A DNA stretch of 64,000 nt from Haliea salexigens DSM 19537 (lineage in GTDB: Bacteria; Pseudomonadota; Gammaproteobacteria; Pseudomonadales; Halieaceae). Location: positions 124,001-188,000 of the forward strand of contig NZ_AUHJ01000003.1 in assembly GCF_000423125.1 (NCBI RefSeq), in the 5' to 3' direction. The translations under genes were made by a program, and so were the position numbers. The notes beneath the pieces were generated by a model, which saw nothing but the letters and a program-made list of their open reading frames with translations, was not told where the DNA came from and made no database searches. Shown here piece after piece: positions 1-7,687 of this stretch; the stretch's first letter is position 1; each line of letters begins with the position of its first letter.

Positions 1-221
1 GTCCCGCGGGCCCGCACATGCGCCTGCACAATCGTCAGCCCGGAAAAAAACAGCAAATGCACAGAGATGATGGGCAGATAAACCAGCGGTGCGTTGTACA
101 CCATCAGCAAAAAGGGCAAGGTGAGCACCGCACCACCGAAACCGAGGCCCGAGCGCACAAACCCACCCCAGACAAAGAGCAGCCCGATGAGGGTCATTTG
201 CCACCAGGCGAGATCAGCCAT
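1..221 (-). CDS. TauE/SafE family membrane permease, N-terminal fragment
   Basis: Only the first 73 or so codons lie in the window; the gene runs off the left edge. The ATG at 221 opens a very hydrophobic protein whose first helix is followed by GGFVRSGLGFGGAVLTLP, the glycine-rich first repeat of the TauE/SafE (sulfite exporter, DUF81) permeases. A second hydrophobic stretch follows around residues 45-65. Family members export small organic or sulfur anions across the inner membrane; the substrate here cannot be told. The start overlaps the last 8 bases of the DUF3445 gene, which suggests translational coupling and a shared job. Confidence 0.75.
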   Translation of the reverse strand, partial: MADLAWWQMTLIGLLFVWGGFVRSGLGFGGAVLTLPFLLMVYNAPLVYLPIISVHLLFFSGLTIVQAHVRARG

Positions 222-1062
222 GCGCACTCCGGTAGGACGCCAGTTCACTTTCTATGCGGTCAAATCCCTTATAAGCCGCGAGCTCAGTCGGGCAGGCATC
301 AACCGCCTGTAGTAAAGAAGGTATCGCATCGGGAACCGAAGCCAGGGCAGCGAGCGGACACAGATACACGCGTATCGTGAAGAGAATCGCAGCGGTGTTG
401 GGGAGACGGCACAATGATTGCCGTTCGCAGCGGTAATGCAACGGCCCCACCGCTGCGCCCCCCTCCCTGACGCAAAGAGCATCCCCACACTGCAAGCCCC
501 AGTTGAACCGCACCACGGGATGCTCGGGGCGCAGATGCTGCAGAAAGCGGTTCACGCGGGGCTGCAGTGCAGACGCAAATCCGGGAACATCATCGTGAAT
601 GGCGGTCAGCGGCTGCTCGAATTTGTCTTCCAGACGCCAGTGGCTCGGGCTGCAGAGGCTGGCAGCGGTTAACAGATACTCATCATCACGCTGCTGCAGC
701 AGCAAGAGGTCATCGGCAACGGCCAGGGAGACGGCCCAAAGCGGCTCAGCACTCTGCGCATCGACACTGATAGCGCCTGCCGCAGAGTGCAGAAACGCCC
801 CGTCCCTGCGATAAAACCCGGGATGATCACGTTCGAGGTGTGCCGCAAGCAGCTGACTGGCCTCACGCTGCGCCGGCAGGGACGCAGGGAGTGCGCGAAA
901 AACCCGGGAGTCGAGCCTGCTGCGTGCTGCCTGCTTGTGCCGGAAGAAACGTGGCAGCGCGTCATCCGGCTCAATCCAGGTGTGCGCATTCAGCGGCGCA
1001 AGCCCCATGCCCAACACAGTCGGGTTGCGCAGGTGGGGAAGGTAGGGAATCGGCAATGGCAC
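214..1062 (-). CDS. DUF3445 family protein (heme-dependent oxidative N-demethylase alpha-subunit-like)
   Basis: 282 residues from a GTG at 1062 that follows a GAGGAG ribosome site by about 11 bases; the open frame continues upstream but without a better start. The layout fits DUF3445: an N-terminal GLAPLNAHTWIEPDD segment, a middle stretch ending in SPSHWRLEDKF, and a histidine-bearing core QPRVNRFLQHLRPEHPVVRFNW. A characterised relative is the alpha subunit of a heme-containing oxidative N-demethylase, but most members have no assigned substrate and no other subunits of such an enzyme are visible here. It overlaps the downstream permease gene by 8 bases, so uptake or efflux of a related small molecule is plausible but inferred. 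Confidence 0.75.
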   Translation of the reverse strand: MPLPIPYLPHLRNPTVLGMGLAPLNAHTWIEPDDALPRFFRHKQAARSRLDSRVFRALPASLPAQREASQLLAAHLERDHPGFYRRDGAFLHSAAGAISVDAQSAEPLWAVSLAVADDLLLLQQRDDEYLLTAASLCSPSHWRLEDKFEQPLTAIHDDVPGFASALQPRVNRFLQHLRPEHPVVRFNWGLQCGDALCVREGGAAVGPLHYRCERQSLCRLPNTAAILFTIRVYLCPLAALASVPDAIPSLLQAVDACPTELAAYKGFDRIESELASYRSAHG

Positions 1063-1196
1063 GCAGCACAGGTCTCCTCGATGAGGGAATGCATTCTGCG
1101 CGGTTGTGGCCCTTGGGGCAAACCGCGCAACGCTCAATTGCACATGGCTCAATGAGCACACGCGGCGGCGCGGCGCAAGGCCTTGTCGCACAGGCC

Positions 1197-1224
1197 GGCA
1201 TTGGTTAGTCTCGCATTTCCGTCT
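1197..1224 (+). promoter_or_regulatory. Weak candidate ECF-type promoter before the barrel gene
   Basis: GGCAT at 1197-1201 and CGTCT at 1220-1224, spaced 18 bases, resemble the stronger GGAAT-N16/17-CGTCT pairs at 3969-3994 and 4002-4028. The first element has one mismatch and the spacing is a base longer, so this may be chance. It lies about 25 bases before the barrel start codon. Confidence 0.2.
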
Positions 1225-1247
1225 CGACCGCCATCAGGACCCTTGGC

Positions 1248-2195
1248 ATGCAACAGCCGAGCATTCACCTGTCCGGAGTCGTCGCCCTGACTGCGTGCTT
1301 GATGTCTCTGGGTGTCGCAGCCGAAGAGGAAAAACCTGCAATCCCGGCAACCCACTATTTTGCCGAGCTCGGTATTGGTGCCGAGTACGACACCAACGTC
1401 ACCATTGATGAACTGGACGCCAGTACTCGGGAAGGCGATGCGGCCGCCACCCTTGAAGGCAAGGTGGGCATGCGTACCTACTTCAGTCCGAAAACCGACC
1501 TGCGCCTGACCTACGACTTCAATCAGGATATGTATCAGGACTTTTCAGACCTGAACAGGCAAACGCATATTGTTGGTGCCAACCTCAAGACCCAGCCCGG
1601 TAGCTTCGACGCCGGATTCTCGACTTTCTATGTCAACTCCCTGCTCGACGGCAACGGCTTTCTGGAACTGTACCGGGCCTCGCCCTACGTCTCGGGCTTT
1701 CTCAGCCAGAAATGGTTCAGCCGCCTGGCCTACGTGTTTTCCGACAAGCAGATCAAGGAGAGGGCGGAGCGCGATGCGACAACACACACCGGGGAAATCG
1801 ACCTCTACTTTTTTGCCCGGGGACTGCGCAGCTACTACAACATGGGTTACCGGTTCCGCGATGAAGACGCCAACCTCGAGCGCCTGGACTTTACCTCCCA
1901 CGCCGCCAAACTGCGTTACATTCGCCGCGTGGATATCGGCCGCAAAGTACTCAAGGTGGAAATGGCGTATCGCTATGAAAACCGCGACTACAGCGGCGTA
2001 ACGCCGGGCATTGGCAGCATAGAGGGTGAACCGCGCAAGGACGAACGCCACCGGGTGCAGATCGACCTGGAGTACCCAGTGACCAAACAGGGCGCCCTGC
2101 AGCTATACCTGGCTTACGGTGACTACCAATCCAATTTCCCCATCAGTGACTTCGACCAGGGAATCGTCGGCAGCCGCTACGTCTACCGCTGGTGA
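1248..2195 (+). CDS. Predicted outer-membrane beta-barrel protein
   Basis: 315 residues. A signal peptide (residues 1 to about 25, ending GVAA) precedes a mature chain of alternating short strands rich in Tyr, Phe, Arg and Asp, such as RLTYDFNQDMYQDF and YYNMGYRFRDED. It closes on an aromatic C-terminus (YVYRW), as outer-membrane barrels do, and the strand pattern suggests some 12-14 strands. I do not recognise a named family; it loosely resembles the C-terminal barrels of surface lipoprotein assembly modifiers. Its stop codon directly abuts the stop of the convergent subtilase gene with no base between, and an ECF sigma/anti-sigma pair lies just beyond. I infer that barrel and protease belong to one envelope system. 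Confidence 0.7.
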   Translation: MQQPSIHLSGVVALTACLMSLGVAAEEEKPAIPATHYFAELGIGAEYDTNVTIDELDASTREGDAAATLEGKVGMRTYFSPKTDLRLTYDFNQDMYQDFSDLNRQTHIVGANLKTQPGSFDAGFSTFYVNSLLDGNGFLELYRASPYVSGFLSQKWFSRLAYVFSDKQIKERAERDATTHTGEIDLYFFARGLRSYYNMGYRFRDEDANLERLDFTSHAAKLRYIRRVDIGRKVLKVEMAYRYENRDYSGVTPGIGSIEGEPRKDERHRVQIDLEYPVTKQGALQLYLAYGDYQSNFPISDFDQGIVGSRYVYRW

Positions 2196-3929
2196 TCAAC
2201 CGTTTACGCGCAGTACACCGTAGCCGTAAACATCATCTCGTCCGGGCACACCCTCGTCCTGCACGCTGCTGAGCAACGCCTCGCGCACGTCCTCGTAGGG
2301 AGTGAGCAAACGCAACCTGGCAGCGGCGGTGGCCACGAAGGGTACCGCAAACGAAGTGCCCGACGAGGTGGCGTAGCCACCGCCGGAGCGGGCATGCAAC
2401 AGGCCAACACCGGGTGCGGCAAGGTCTACATAATCGCCGCGGTTCGCCAGCCGGAACACACGCCCGTGAGAGTCAACCGCCGTCACCGCCATCACCGATG
2501 AATAGGCCGCCGGGTACATGGGCTTGGCCATGGGCCCACCGTTACCGGCTGCCGCAAGAATCAACACCCCGCGACCGGCAGCGCGGCTGAGCGCCTTTTC
2601 CAGCAAGCGATTTGGCGGGCCGGCGAGGGAGATATTCACCACGTCGACACCGGACGAAATCAACCAGTCGAGGGCGCGTACCAGGCTCACTGTGCTGGCG
2701 ATTTCACCGCGCGCGGCATCCTGCTCGAACACGGCAGCCGCATACAATTCGGCGCTGGGGGCCAGCCCGACATAATCCGTATCACGGCCGGCAAAAATCG
2801 AGGCGATGGCCGTGCCGTGGAAAGCGGGCAGTACTGCACCCTCGGTGGCAAACGCACGACTGTGGATATTCGCTTTCTGCAGCGCCGGGTGCGCCGTATC
2901 GACAAGGCTGTCGATCATGCCCAACCGCAGCGCCAGATCATCCATTCCGGCGGGGAAATGCAGCACGTTGCGCGGACTGGCGCCCTCAACGGTGTGATGC
3001 ACCGGGGCTCCCGCGGTGTAGATATGGTTCAGGTCAACCTCTGCGCGTCCGCGGCCGACCACGTCGATCACGCCTTCCCGCACGTCGTAGATCTCGAAAC
3101 TCGATGGCGCCTCGACCTCTGCCAGCAAGAGGCCCATACCCGGCAAGTCGGTAACACGGTCAAACAGATACCCCTTCACCGCCAGCTCATCGAATACCTC
3201 CGGCTCGGCCATCACCAGCCACTGCTGCGTCTTGATGCGGGCCTCGTCGATTTCCAGCTGGCTTTCCAGGTCTTCGAGCACGGTGGCGATTTCGCTCTCC
3301 AGACGCTCCTCGATGGCCGCTGCAATGCCGACCTCGACCTCACTCTCTACCGAGGCGGTCACCGACTGCTCGACCGTCTCCTCAACGGATTTCTCCACGG
3401 CACTCGCGACATTCTGCTCGACCGTGGTCTCGACGGAGTCCTCTACCGCCCCGGCGACCGATTCCTCTACCGTGGTCTCGACTGCTTCCTCGACGGCACC
3501 CGCTACCGATTCTTCAACACTGGTCTCCACCGCATCTTCCACCGACTCCTCAACGCTATCGGCGACGGTTTCCTCGACCGACTTCTCCACCGACTCGTCG
3601 ATGGTCTCCTCGATTGAATCTTCAATGGAGTCCTCGATGGTCTCGCCAACGGCCTGGTCGACGGCAACCTCGAGCTCCTCTTCAAGGTTGTCGACCACCT
3701 CTTCTTCAACGTTCTCGGAGACTTCTTCTTCTATCGACTCGTCGATGTATTCCGCGAACTCATCTTCATCCAGGCAGCAGGGCACCTGGGCATTCACGGC
3801 AGCGGGCGCGAGCAGGGTGATGACGGCGGCGAACGTGCACGCCGCGATGAAGCGCGAGCCAGGGCGAAGCGAGCAGCACGCTTCGTGACTCACGACCTGC
3901 AAAACGGACATTCCGGTAGACTGTCGCAC
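2196..3929 (-). CDS. Secreted S8 (subtilisin-like) serine protease with acidic tetrad-repeat arm
   Basis: 577 residues from a GTG at 3929, placed 9 bases after GGAGG; an ATG at 3959 in the same frame lacks a ribosome site. A long signal peptide (hydrophobic core about residues 27-47, ending AVNA) is followed by a Cys-Cys pair and a very acidic 160-residue arm with an aliphatic residue at every fourth position (residues 62-218). A linker domain leads to a complete subtilase core: Asp340 (GMIDSLVDTAHP), His371 (FHGTAIAS), oxyanion Asn463 (AAAGNGG) and Ser526 (SSGTSFAVP). The product should therefore be an active exported protease; where the arm anchors it is unknown. The gene is divergent from an ECF sigma gene and has a matching promoter. 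Confidence 0.9.
   Translation of the reverse strand: MRQSTGMSVLQVVSHEACCSLRPGSRFIAACTFAAVITLLAPAAVNAQVPCCLDEDEFAEYIDESIEEEVSENVEEEVVDNLEEELEVAVDQAVGETIEDSIEDSIEETIDESVEKSVEETVADSVEESVEDAVETSVEESVAGAVEEAVETTVEESVAGAVEDSVETTVEQNVASAVEKSVEETVEQSVTASVESEVEVGIAAAIEERLESEIATVLEDLESQLEIDEARIKTQQWLVMAEPEVFDELAVKGYLFDRVTDLPGMGLLLAEVEAPSSFEIYDVREGVIDVVGRGRAEVDLNHIYTAGAPVHHTVEGASPRNVLHFPAGMDDLALRLGMIDSLVDTAHPALQKANIHSRAFATEGAVLPAFHGTAIASIFAGRDTDYVGLAPSAELYAAAVFEQDAARGEIASTVSLVRALDWLISSGVDVVNISLAGPPNRLLEKALSRAAGRGVLILAAAGNGGPMAKPMYPAAYSSVMAVTAVDSHGRVFRLANRGDYVDLAAPGVGLLHARSGGGYATSSGTSFAVPFVATAAARLRLLTPYEDVREALLSSVQDEGVPGRDDVYGYGVLRVNG
3276..3746 (-). repeat. Tetrapeptide (12-bp period) repeat inside the subtilase gene
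   Basis: Residues 62-218 of the protease carry I, V or L at every fourth position for 40 positions with no break. The other three places are mostly E, S, T, D and A (for example VEESVAGAVEEAVETT, which recurs almost exactly 16 residues later). At the DNA level this is a 12-bp periodic, codon-diverse array, so it has been kept by selection on the protein rather than by recent slippage. Confidence 0.9.
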
Positions 3930-3968
3930 GGCTTTCACCCTCCACATGGCAGACGCCATCTATAGTAA

Positions 3969-3994
3969 AGACGAATCATAGCGCGATTAATTCC
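3969..3994 (-). promoter_or_regulatory. Candidate ECF sigma promoter of the subtilase gene
   Basis: On the minus strand GGAAT (3994-3990) and CGTCT (3973-3969) are separated by 16 bases. GGAA-type -35 and CGTC-type -10 boxes at this spacing are the usual signature of ECF sigma promoters. The -10 element lies about 40 bases before the chosen GTG. The same two elements appear on the opposite strand before the sigma gene. Confidence 0.6.
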
Positions 3995-4001
3995 CCCAAA
4001 T

Positions 4002-4028
4002 GGAATAGAATCCGGCGGCTAATCGTCT
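4002..4028 (+). promoter_or_regulatory. Candidate autoregulatory promoter of the ECF sigma gene
   Basis: GGAAT at 4002-4006 and CGTCT at 4024-4028 are 17 bases apart, 21 bases ahead of the sigma gene start. Matching the divergent promoter element for element, this suggests the sigma factor transcribes its own operon and the subtilase gene. Confidence 0.6.
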
Positions 4029-4048
4029 TCTCCAATAACAGGATCATT

Positions 4049-4546
4049 ATGCCATCGCTGAGCCACTCACAGCGAGAAGTTCTGATGGCGGAGCTGGGCA
4101 GCTTGCGCCGGTTCTGCCTGTCCCTGAGCGGAACGCCGGCCGACGCCGACGATCTGCTGCAGGCGACTGTAGAACGTATCCTGGAAAAAGGCATGCCGGA
4201 GGATGCCGATGCTGCGAAATGGGCGTATCGCGTGTGCAGAAACGCCTGGATCGACGAGTTGCGCTCGCGTGAAGTACGCCAGCGGTATCCACTGCAGATG
4301 GCATGGGACACGGACGAAGCACCATCGGCCGAGGACGACGCGGATCTCGAGCGCGCCCTGGAAGCGGTCTCCGTGGCGCTCAATGCACTGCCGCCGGAGC
4401 AGCGAATGGCGCTCTCACTGGTGGCGGTAGAAGGCAAGAGCTACGCCGAAGCCGCAGACATACTGGAGGTGCCGGTGGGCACCATCATGAGCAGGATCGC
4501 CCGCGCAAGGGCAACGCTGCTGAAGAACCGGGATACCCCGGATTGA
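4049..4546 (+). CDS. ECF-type RNA polymerase sigma factor
   Basis: 165 residues, usual for group 4 sigma factors. Region 2 spans about residues 15-80 (RRFCLSLSGTPADADDLLQ, then WAYRVCRNAWIDELRSR, the -10 recognition helix). Region 4 spans about 110-160 (LNALPPEQRMALSLVAVEG, then YAEAADILEVPVGTIMSRI, the -35 recognition helix-turn-helix). There is no region 1.1 or 3. The ATG at 4049 follows AGGA by 5 bases. The downstream gene starts 7 bases after the stop and encodes a membrane protein of anti-sigma type, so activity is probably released by an envelope signal. Confidence 0.93.
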   Translation: MPSLSHSQREVLMAELGSLRRFCLSLSGTPADADDLLQATVERILEKGMPEDADAAKWAYRVCRNAWIDELRSREVRQRYPLQMAWDTDEAPSAEDDADLERALEAVSVALNALPPEQRMALSLVAVEGKSYAEAADILEVPVGTIMSRIARARATLLKNRDTPD

Positions 4547-4553
4547 GGACGAT

Positions 4554-5294
4554 GTGAAAGGCACCATAACGGAACAGGACTGGGAATTACTGTCAGCCTA
4601 CCTGGACGGCGAGTTGCCGCAGGCAGCGCGCGAGGCCTGTGAGCAGCGCCTGGCGCAGGAGCCCACTCTGGCAGCCAACCTGCAGGCAATGCAGGCGCTG
4701 CAACAGCAACTGCACGACACGCTGCACGCCGCCAATACCGCCCGCCCCCTGCCTGAGCATGTTCAATCCCTGCTGGATAAAACGCCGGTCACCATCAACG
4801 CCGAGCCACACCGCCTGCACCGCTTTACCCACGGCGGGGCCCGCGGTTTCGCCGTGGCGGCATCACTGGTTGCCGCGGCGGCTCTGCTGCTGGTTCCGCA
4901 GTGGCAGCAGGAACCGCAGAGCGACTCCGCAGCACTGCTTTCCGCCGCTCTGGAGAAGGTGCCCTCCAGCGCCGATGACTGGGAAATCCTGCCCGATGGC
5001 AGCCGCTTGCGCCCAGTACTCAGCTTTCCCAGCCAGGACGGTAGCTGGTGTCGTGAATACCTGCTGCACAACCCGGAGAAAACCGTCCGTGGCGTTGCCT
5101 GCCGCAATGACGGCCAGTGGGAAACCCGTGTCGCCGCGGCGCAAACGATCATGCACGATGCTGAGGGTGACGCCTACCGTCCGGCCAGCGCGGCAGACAG
5201 CGACCCGATCGCCACCTTCGTGGAGACCAATGCGAGTGGTGATGCGGCAGGGGCAAAAAGAGAAGCAGGGCTTATTACCAGAAGCTGGCAATAA
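4554..5294 (+). CDS. Membrane-bound anti-sigma factor
   Basis: 246 residues from a GTG at 4554, directly after the sigma gene. The cytoplasmic N-terminus begins LLSAYLDGELPQAAREACE, the usual anti-sigma opening that clamps an ECF factor; no HxxxCxxC zinc motif is present. One transmembrane helix (about residues 98-117) leads to a periplasmic domain of roughly 130 residues with two cysteines (166 and 183) that could form a disulfide. Pairing with the sigma gene makes the role secure; the signal sensed is unknown, though the divergent protease and barrel point to the outer membrane or cell surface. The 3' end of the gene forms part of a strong hairpin. Confidence 0.85.
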   Translation: MKGTITEQDWELLSAYLDGELPQAAREACEQRLAQEPTLAANLQAMQALQQQLHDTLHAANTARPLPEHVQSLLDKTPVTINAEPHRLHRFTHGGARGFAVAASLVAAAALLLVPQWQQEPQSDSAALLSAALEKVPSSADDWEILPDGSRLRPVLSFPSQDGSWCREYLLHNPEKTVRGVACRNDGQWETRVAAAQTIMHDAEGDAYRPASAADSDPIATFVETNASGDAAGAKREAGLITRSWQ

Positions 5295-5300
5295 ACCCTG
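5266..5300 (+). terminator. Imperfect 16-pair hairpin across the anti-sigma stop codon
   Basis: CAGGG-c-TTATT-a-CCAG, loop AAG, CTGG-c-AATAA-a-CCCTG: fourteen pairs plus two A-C mismatches. It overlaps the last codons of the anti-sigma gene. No run of T follows, so it could be a factor-dependent terminator, an mRNA stabiliser or part of another element. Confidence 0.4.
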
Positions 5301-5595
5301 TAGTTCCAGGGCTGGGGGGCTAGCGTTCCCCATCCTGTCCTGAGGCGTTGAACGTCTCATTCCCTTCACATTCAGCCGGTTGGTTAGCACCTTCTGCTTG
5401 CTTAGGTTCAGCGGACTTCCAACGAAAATGGAGGCTGGCGGGGAAGGCCGTGTGACCGGGCACCGAAGTGCACAAGCCACTACCCAATCGGCGCTTCGCC
5501 GCCCCCTCTAAGTAGTGTTTCACTCCACTTTCACATCTAAGACGTACGACGAACGCCGCTTATTCCCTGCAAGCCTTAATTTTTTTGCGGCCCGC
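5301..5595. other. Unassigned 295-bp intergenic stretch
   Basis: No gene is convincing here. It holds a nested inverted repeat, CACTAC (5478-5483) and GTAGTG (5513-5518) around CGGCG-ctt-CGCCG, so some structured RNA or decayed element is possible. A minus-strand frame of 67 codons at 5320-5523 has no recognisable features. Confidence 0.3.
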
Positions 5596-6324
5596 TCACT
5601 GCTCCAGGGCGAACGTGACATTTACCGTAATCCGGTAGCTGTTCTCACCGCCGGCAATGGGGACGGAGCCCGCATCCGCCATCATCTCAGTTCTCGCCAT
5701 CATCATTGGGCGGGGCTGATAGGATTGCTCGGATATCTCGAGAATTCTGCCCAGGCCCACGTCGGCTGCCGCGGTGAGGGTGCGGGCCCTGGCCAGGGCG
5801 TCCTGCATGGCGGCACTACGTGCCACGCTCAGCGCCGCGGCCGGATCTTCGTTCAGGAAACGGATCCCGCCACCCTGATTCACGCCGAGACGCACCGACA
5901 TGTCTATGACGCCTCCGAGGCGGCCAAGATCGCGCACGCGCACACTGAGCGCGTTACTCACGGTGTAACCGACGATACGCGGTGTGGACGGCTCACCCTT
6001 CACCTGCGCCGGCTCATCACGGTAGCGTGGCTGAATGGCAAACTGCTCCGTTTGCAGGTCACGCTCCTCGATACCCGCCTTGCGCAGGGCCGCGAGCACC
6101 TCCCTCATAGCCGATGAGCTTGCGTCCAGAGCCTGCTGTGCCGTTGGGGCTTCGCGGGCGACGGCAAGCGAAAGCACTGCCATGTCCGGCGGCAGGCTGG
6201 CCACACCCTCACCGCTGACGCGGATCTGTGGATAGGGAGCGGTCTCCGCGGCGGCGGCCGGCAGTGCGAGCCCCAACGAGAAAAGTAGCAGTATATAACC
6301 GTGAATCAGCCAGGTTTTCATCAT
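5596..6324 (-). CDS. SIMPL (DUF541) domain periplasmic protein
   Basis: 242 residues from the ATG at 6324, 8 bases after GGAGG; a second ATG follows at once. A signal peptide (residues 1 to about 25, ending PAAAAE) precedes a SIMPL domain that fills the protein: PQIRVSGEGVASLPPDMAVL at the start, KAGIEERDLQTEQFAIQPRY in the middle and NSYRITVNVTFALE at the end. Bacterial members (YggE/BP26 type) are periplasmic, can assemble into rings and are linked to stress tolerance; the biochemical activity is unsettled. It lies 34 bases downstream of the sensor kinase gene on the same strand, so it is probably the last gene of that operon. Confidence 0.88.
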   Translation of the reverse strand: MMKTWLIHGYILLLFSLGLALPAAAAETAPYPQIRVSGEGVASLPPDMAVLSLAVAREAPTAQQALDASSSAMREVLAALRKAGIEERDLQTEQFAIQPRYRDEPAQVKGEPSTPRIVGYTVSNALSVRVRDLGRLGGVIDMSVRLGVNQGGGIRFLNEDPAAALSVARSAAMQDALARARTLTAAADVGLGRILEISEQSYQPRPMMMARTEMMADAGSVPIAGGENSYRITVNVTFALEQ

Positions 6325-6358
6325 GTTTTCTTCCTCCAGCAAAAATGGCCCCAGGCCA

Positions 6359-7687
6359 TCAATTAAAACGCAACCGGACACGCGCCCCGCCTTGCCCGGC
6401 TGAATCAATCGTCAGGCCACCCTGATAGCTCGCGGCGATGTCCGCCGTTACTGACAGGCCGATACCCTGGCCCTCGCCGCGGCTATCCGCGCGGAAGCCG
6501 CGTTGCAGAATCGCCCGACACAGGGCCGGCGCAACACCCGGCCCGTCATCCTCCACGATAATGTCCAGTGGATTCTCATCGCCACCGGCAGCGCTGATGC
6601 GAATACGGCGCTGCGCATATTTGCAGGCGTTGTCCATCAGGTTGCCGAGCATCTCCATGAGGTCACGCTCGTCACCGCGAAACATGCACCCGGCTTCTAC
6701 CAACAGCTGGATATCAAGCCCGCGCCCCGCATACACCTTGAGCAGGCTGTCGCGCAGGCGCTCCAAAACCGGTGCTACCGGTACCCGCTGCAGCAGGCGC
6801 GCACTGCCACCGGTGGCGCGTTGCAATTGATAACTGACGATTTCCTCCATGCGGTCGGTCTGTTCCGCGACCATGGCTGGATAGTCCAGAGCATGCGGGT
6901 CCGCTGTTCGAATCACCGCCAGGGGGGTCTTCAGGCTGTGCGCCAGGTCACCCAGGGTGCGCCGCACCCGCTCCCGCCGTTGCTGCTCACCCAGTAAAAG
7001 CGTATTCAGATTGCGCGTGAGCACCTGCACCTCACGTGGATAGGGTCGCTGTAGCAATGCTGTTTCACCCGCCTCCAGCCGCGCGATATCCGCTGCCAGC
7101 GCTCGCAGGGGTCGCAGCCCCCACCCCAGTATGAGCAACTGGCAGGCCAGCAAGGCGAGCGCGGAGCCGCCGAGCCAGAGCAGCAGGCTGCGCCTGTATT
7201 GCGCCAGATCCGCCTCAATCGGTGCGGTTGTCTCCAGCACCGTGAAGCGCAGGGGCACATCTGCCCCGGAGGGCGTTTCCCAGAGTACCTGCAGCGAAAC
7301 ACGCAGCAGCCCGTTGATCCGGGCGCTGGCGCTCCCGCCGGGACGCAAGGGAGGCATTGCCAGCTGTATTGTGCCGAGATCCAGGCCGAGGGCGGAACGA
7401 GACGACCATAACAAGGCGCCGGAGGCATCGCTTATCAGCGCGTAGAACCCCGAGCCGGGTTGCGCCAGACGCGGCTCAAGCAGATCGACCGGCATTTCCA
7501 GCGCGGCGTCAAACTCGGCCTGCGCCAACAGGTTGAGGAGCTGTAGCTCCAGGCGCTCGGCCTGCGCCGCCTCCAGGCTCAAACGATGACTGCGTTCGAG
7601 AAACCAGCCGGTAGCCCCCAGAAACAACGGCAACAGCAGCGCGCTGGCCAAAGAGAGACGCGCTGCGAGCGAGAGCCCACTTCTCAC
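6359..7687 (-). CDS. PhoQ-like sensor histidine kinase
   Basis: 442 residues from a GTG that overlaps the stop of the response-regulator gene by 4 bases. Layout: transmembrane helix at about 8-28, a periplasmic sensor domain of about 140 residues, a second helix near 170-190, HAMP, then a HisKA-type helix with the phosphorylated His in LGDLAHSLKTPLAVIR. The GHKL ATPase has its N box in NLMDNACKYA and G boxes in DDGPGV and GQGIGLS. The H-box form AHSLKTPLAV is typical of PhoQ relatives, which sense divalent cations or envelope stress; the periplasmic domain lacks an obvious acidic patch, so the ligand is open. Its partner is the regulator immediately upstream. Confidence 0.92.
   Translation of the reverse strand: MRSGLSLAARLSLASALLLPLFLGATGWFLERSHRLSLEAAQAERLELQLLNLLAQAEFDAALEMPVDLLEPRLAQPGSGFYALISDASGALLWSSRSALGLDLGTIQLAMPPLRPGGSASARINGLLRVSLQVLWETPSGADVPLRFTVLETTAPIEADLAQYRRSLLLWLGGSALALLACQLLILGWGLRPLRALAADIARLEAGETALLQRPYPREVQVLTRNLNTLLLGEQQRRERVRRTLGDLAHSLKTPLAVIRTADPHALDYPAMVAEQTDRMEEIVSYQLQRATGGSARLLQRVPVAPVLERLRDSLLKVYAGRGLDIQLLVEAGCMFRGDERDLMEMLGNLMDNACKYAQRRIRISAAGGDENPLDIIVEDDGPGVAPALCRAILQRGFRADSRGEGQGIGLSVTADIAASYQGGLTIDSAGQGGARVRLRFN

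Noticed and set aside
2817-3617. Long plus-strand open frame of 266 codons opposite the subtilase
   Set aside because: It is the mirror of the tetrad array: the 12-base period keeps stops away on both strands. The protease frame has signal peptide, triad and ribosome site; this one has none.
3276-3746. Regularly spaced repeats that could suggest a CRISPR array
   Set aside because: The period is 12 bases, follows codons and lies within a gene; there are no spacers and no cas genes.
3700-3790. Lipoprotein signal in the subtilase (Cys pair after the signal sequence)
   Set aside because: The residues before the first Cys are Q-V-P, which do not fit a lipobox; a signal peptidase I site at AVNA is better.
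5266-5354. Integron attC-like site (GTTCAAC on the minus strand near a palindrome)
   Set aside because: Only one simple site of the pair is visible, spacing and second core are wrong, and there is no integrase or cassette array.
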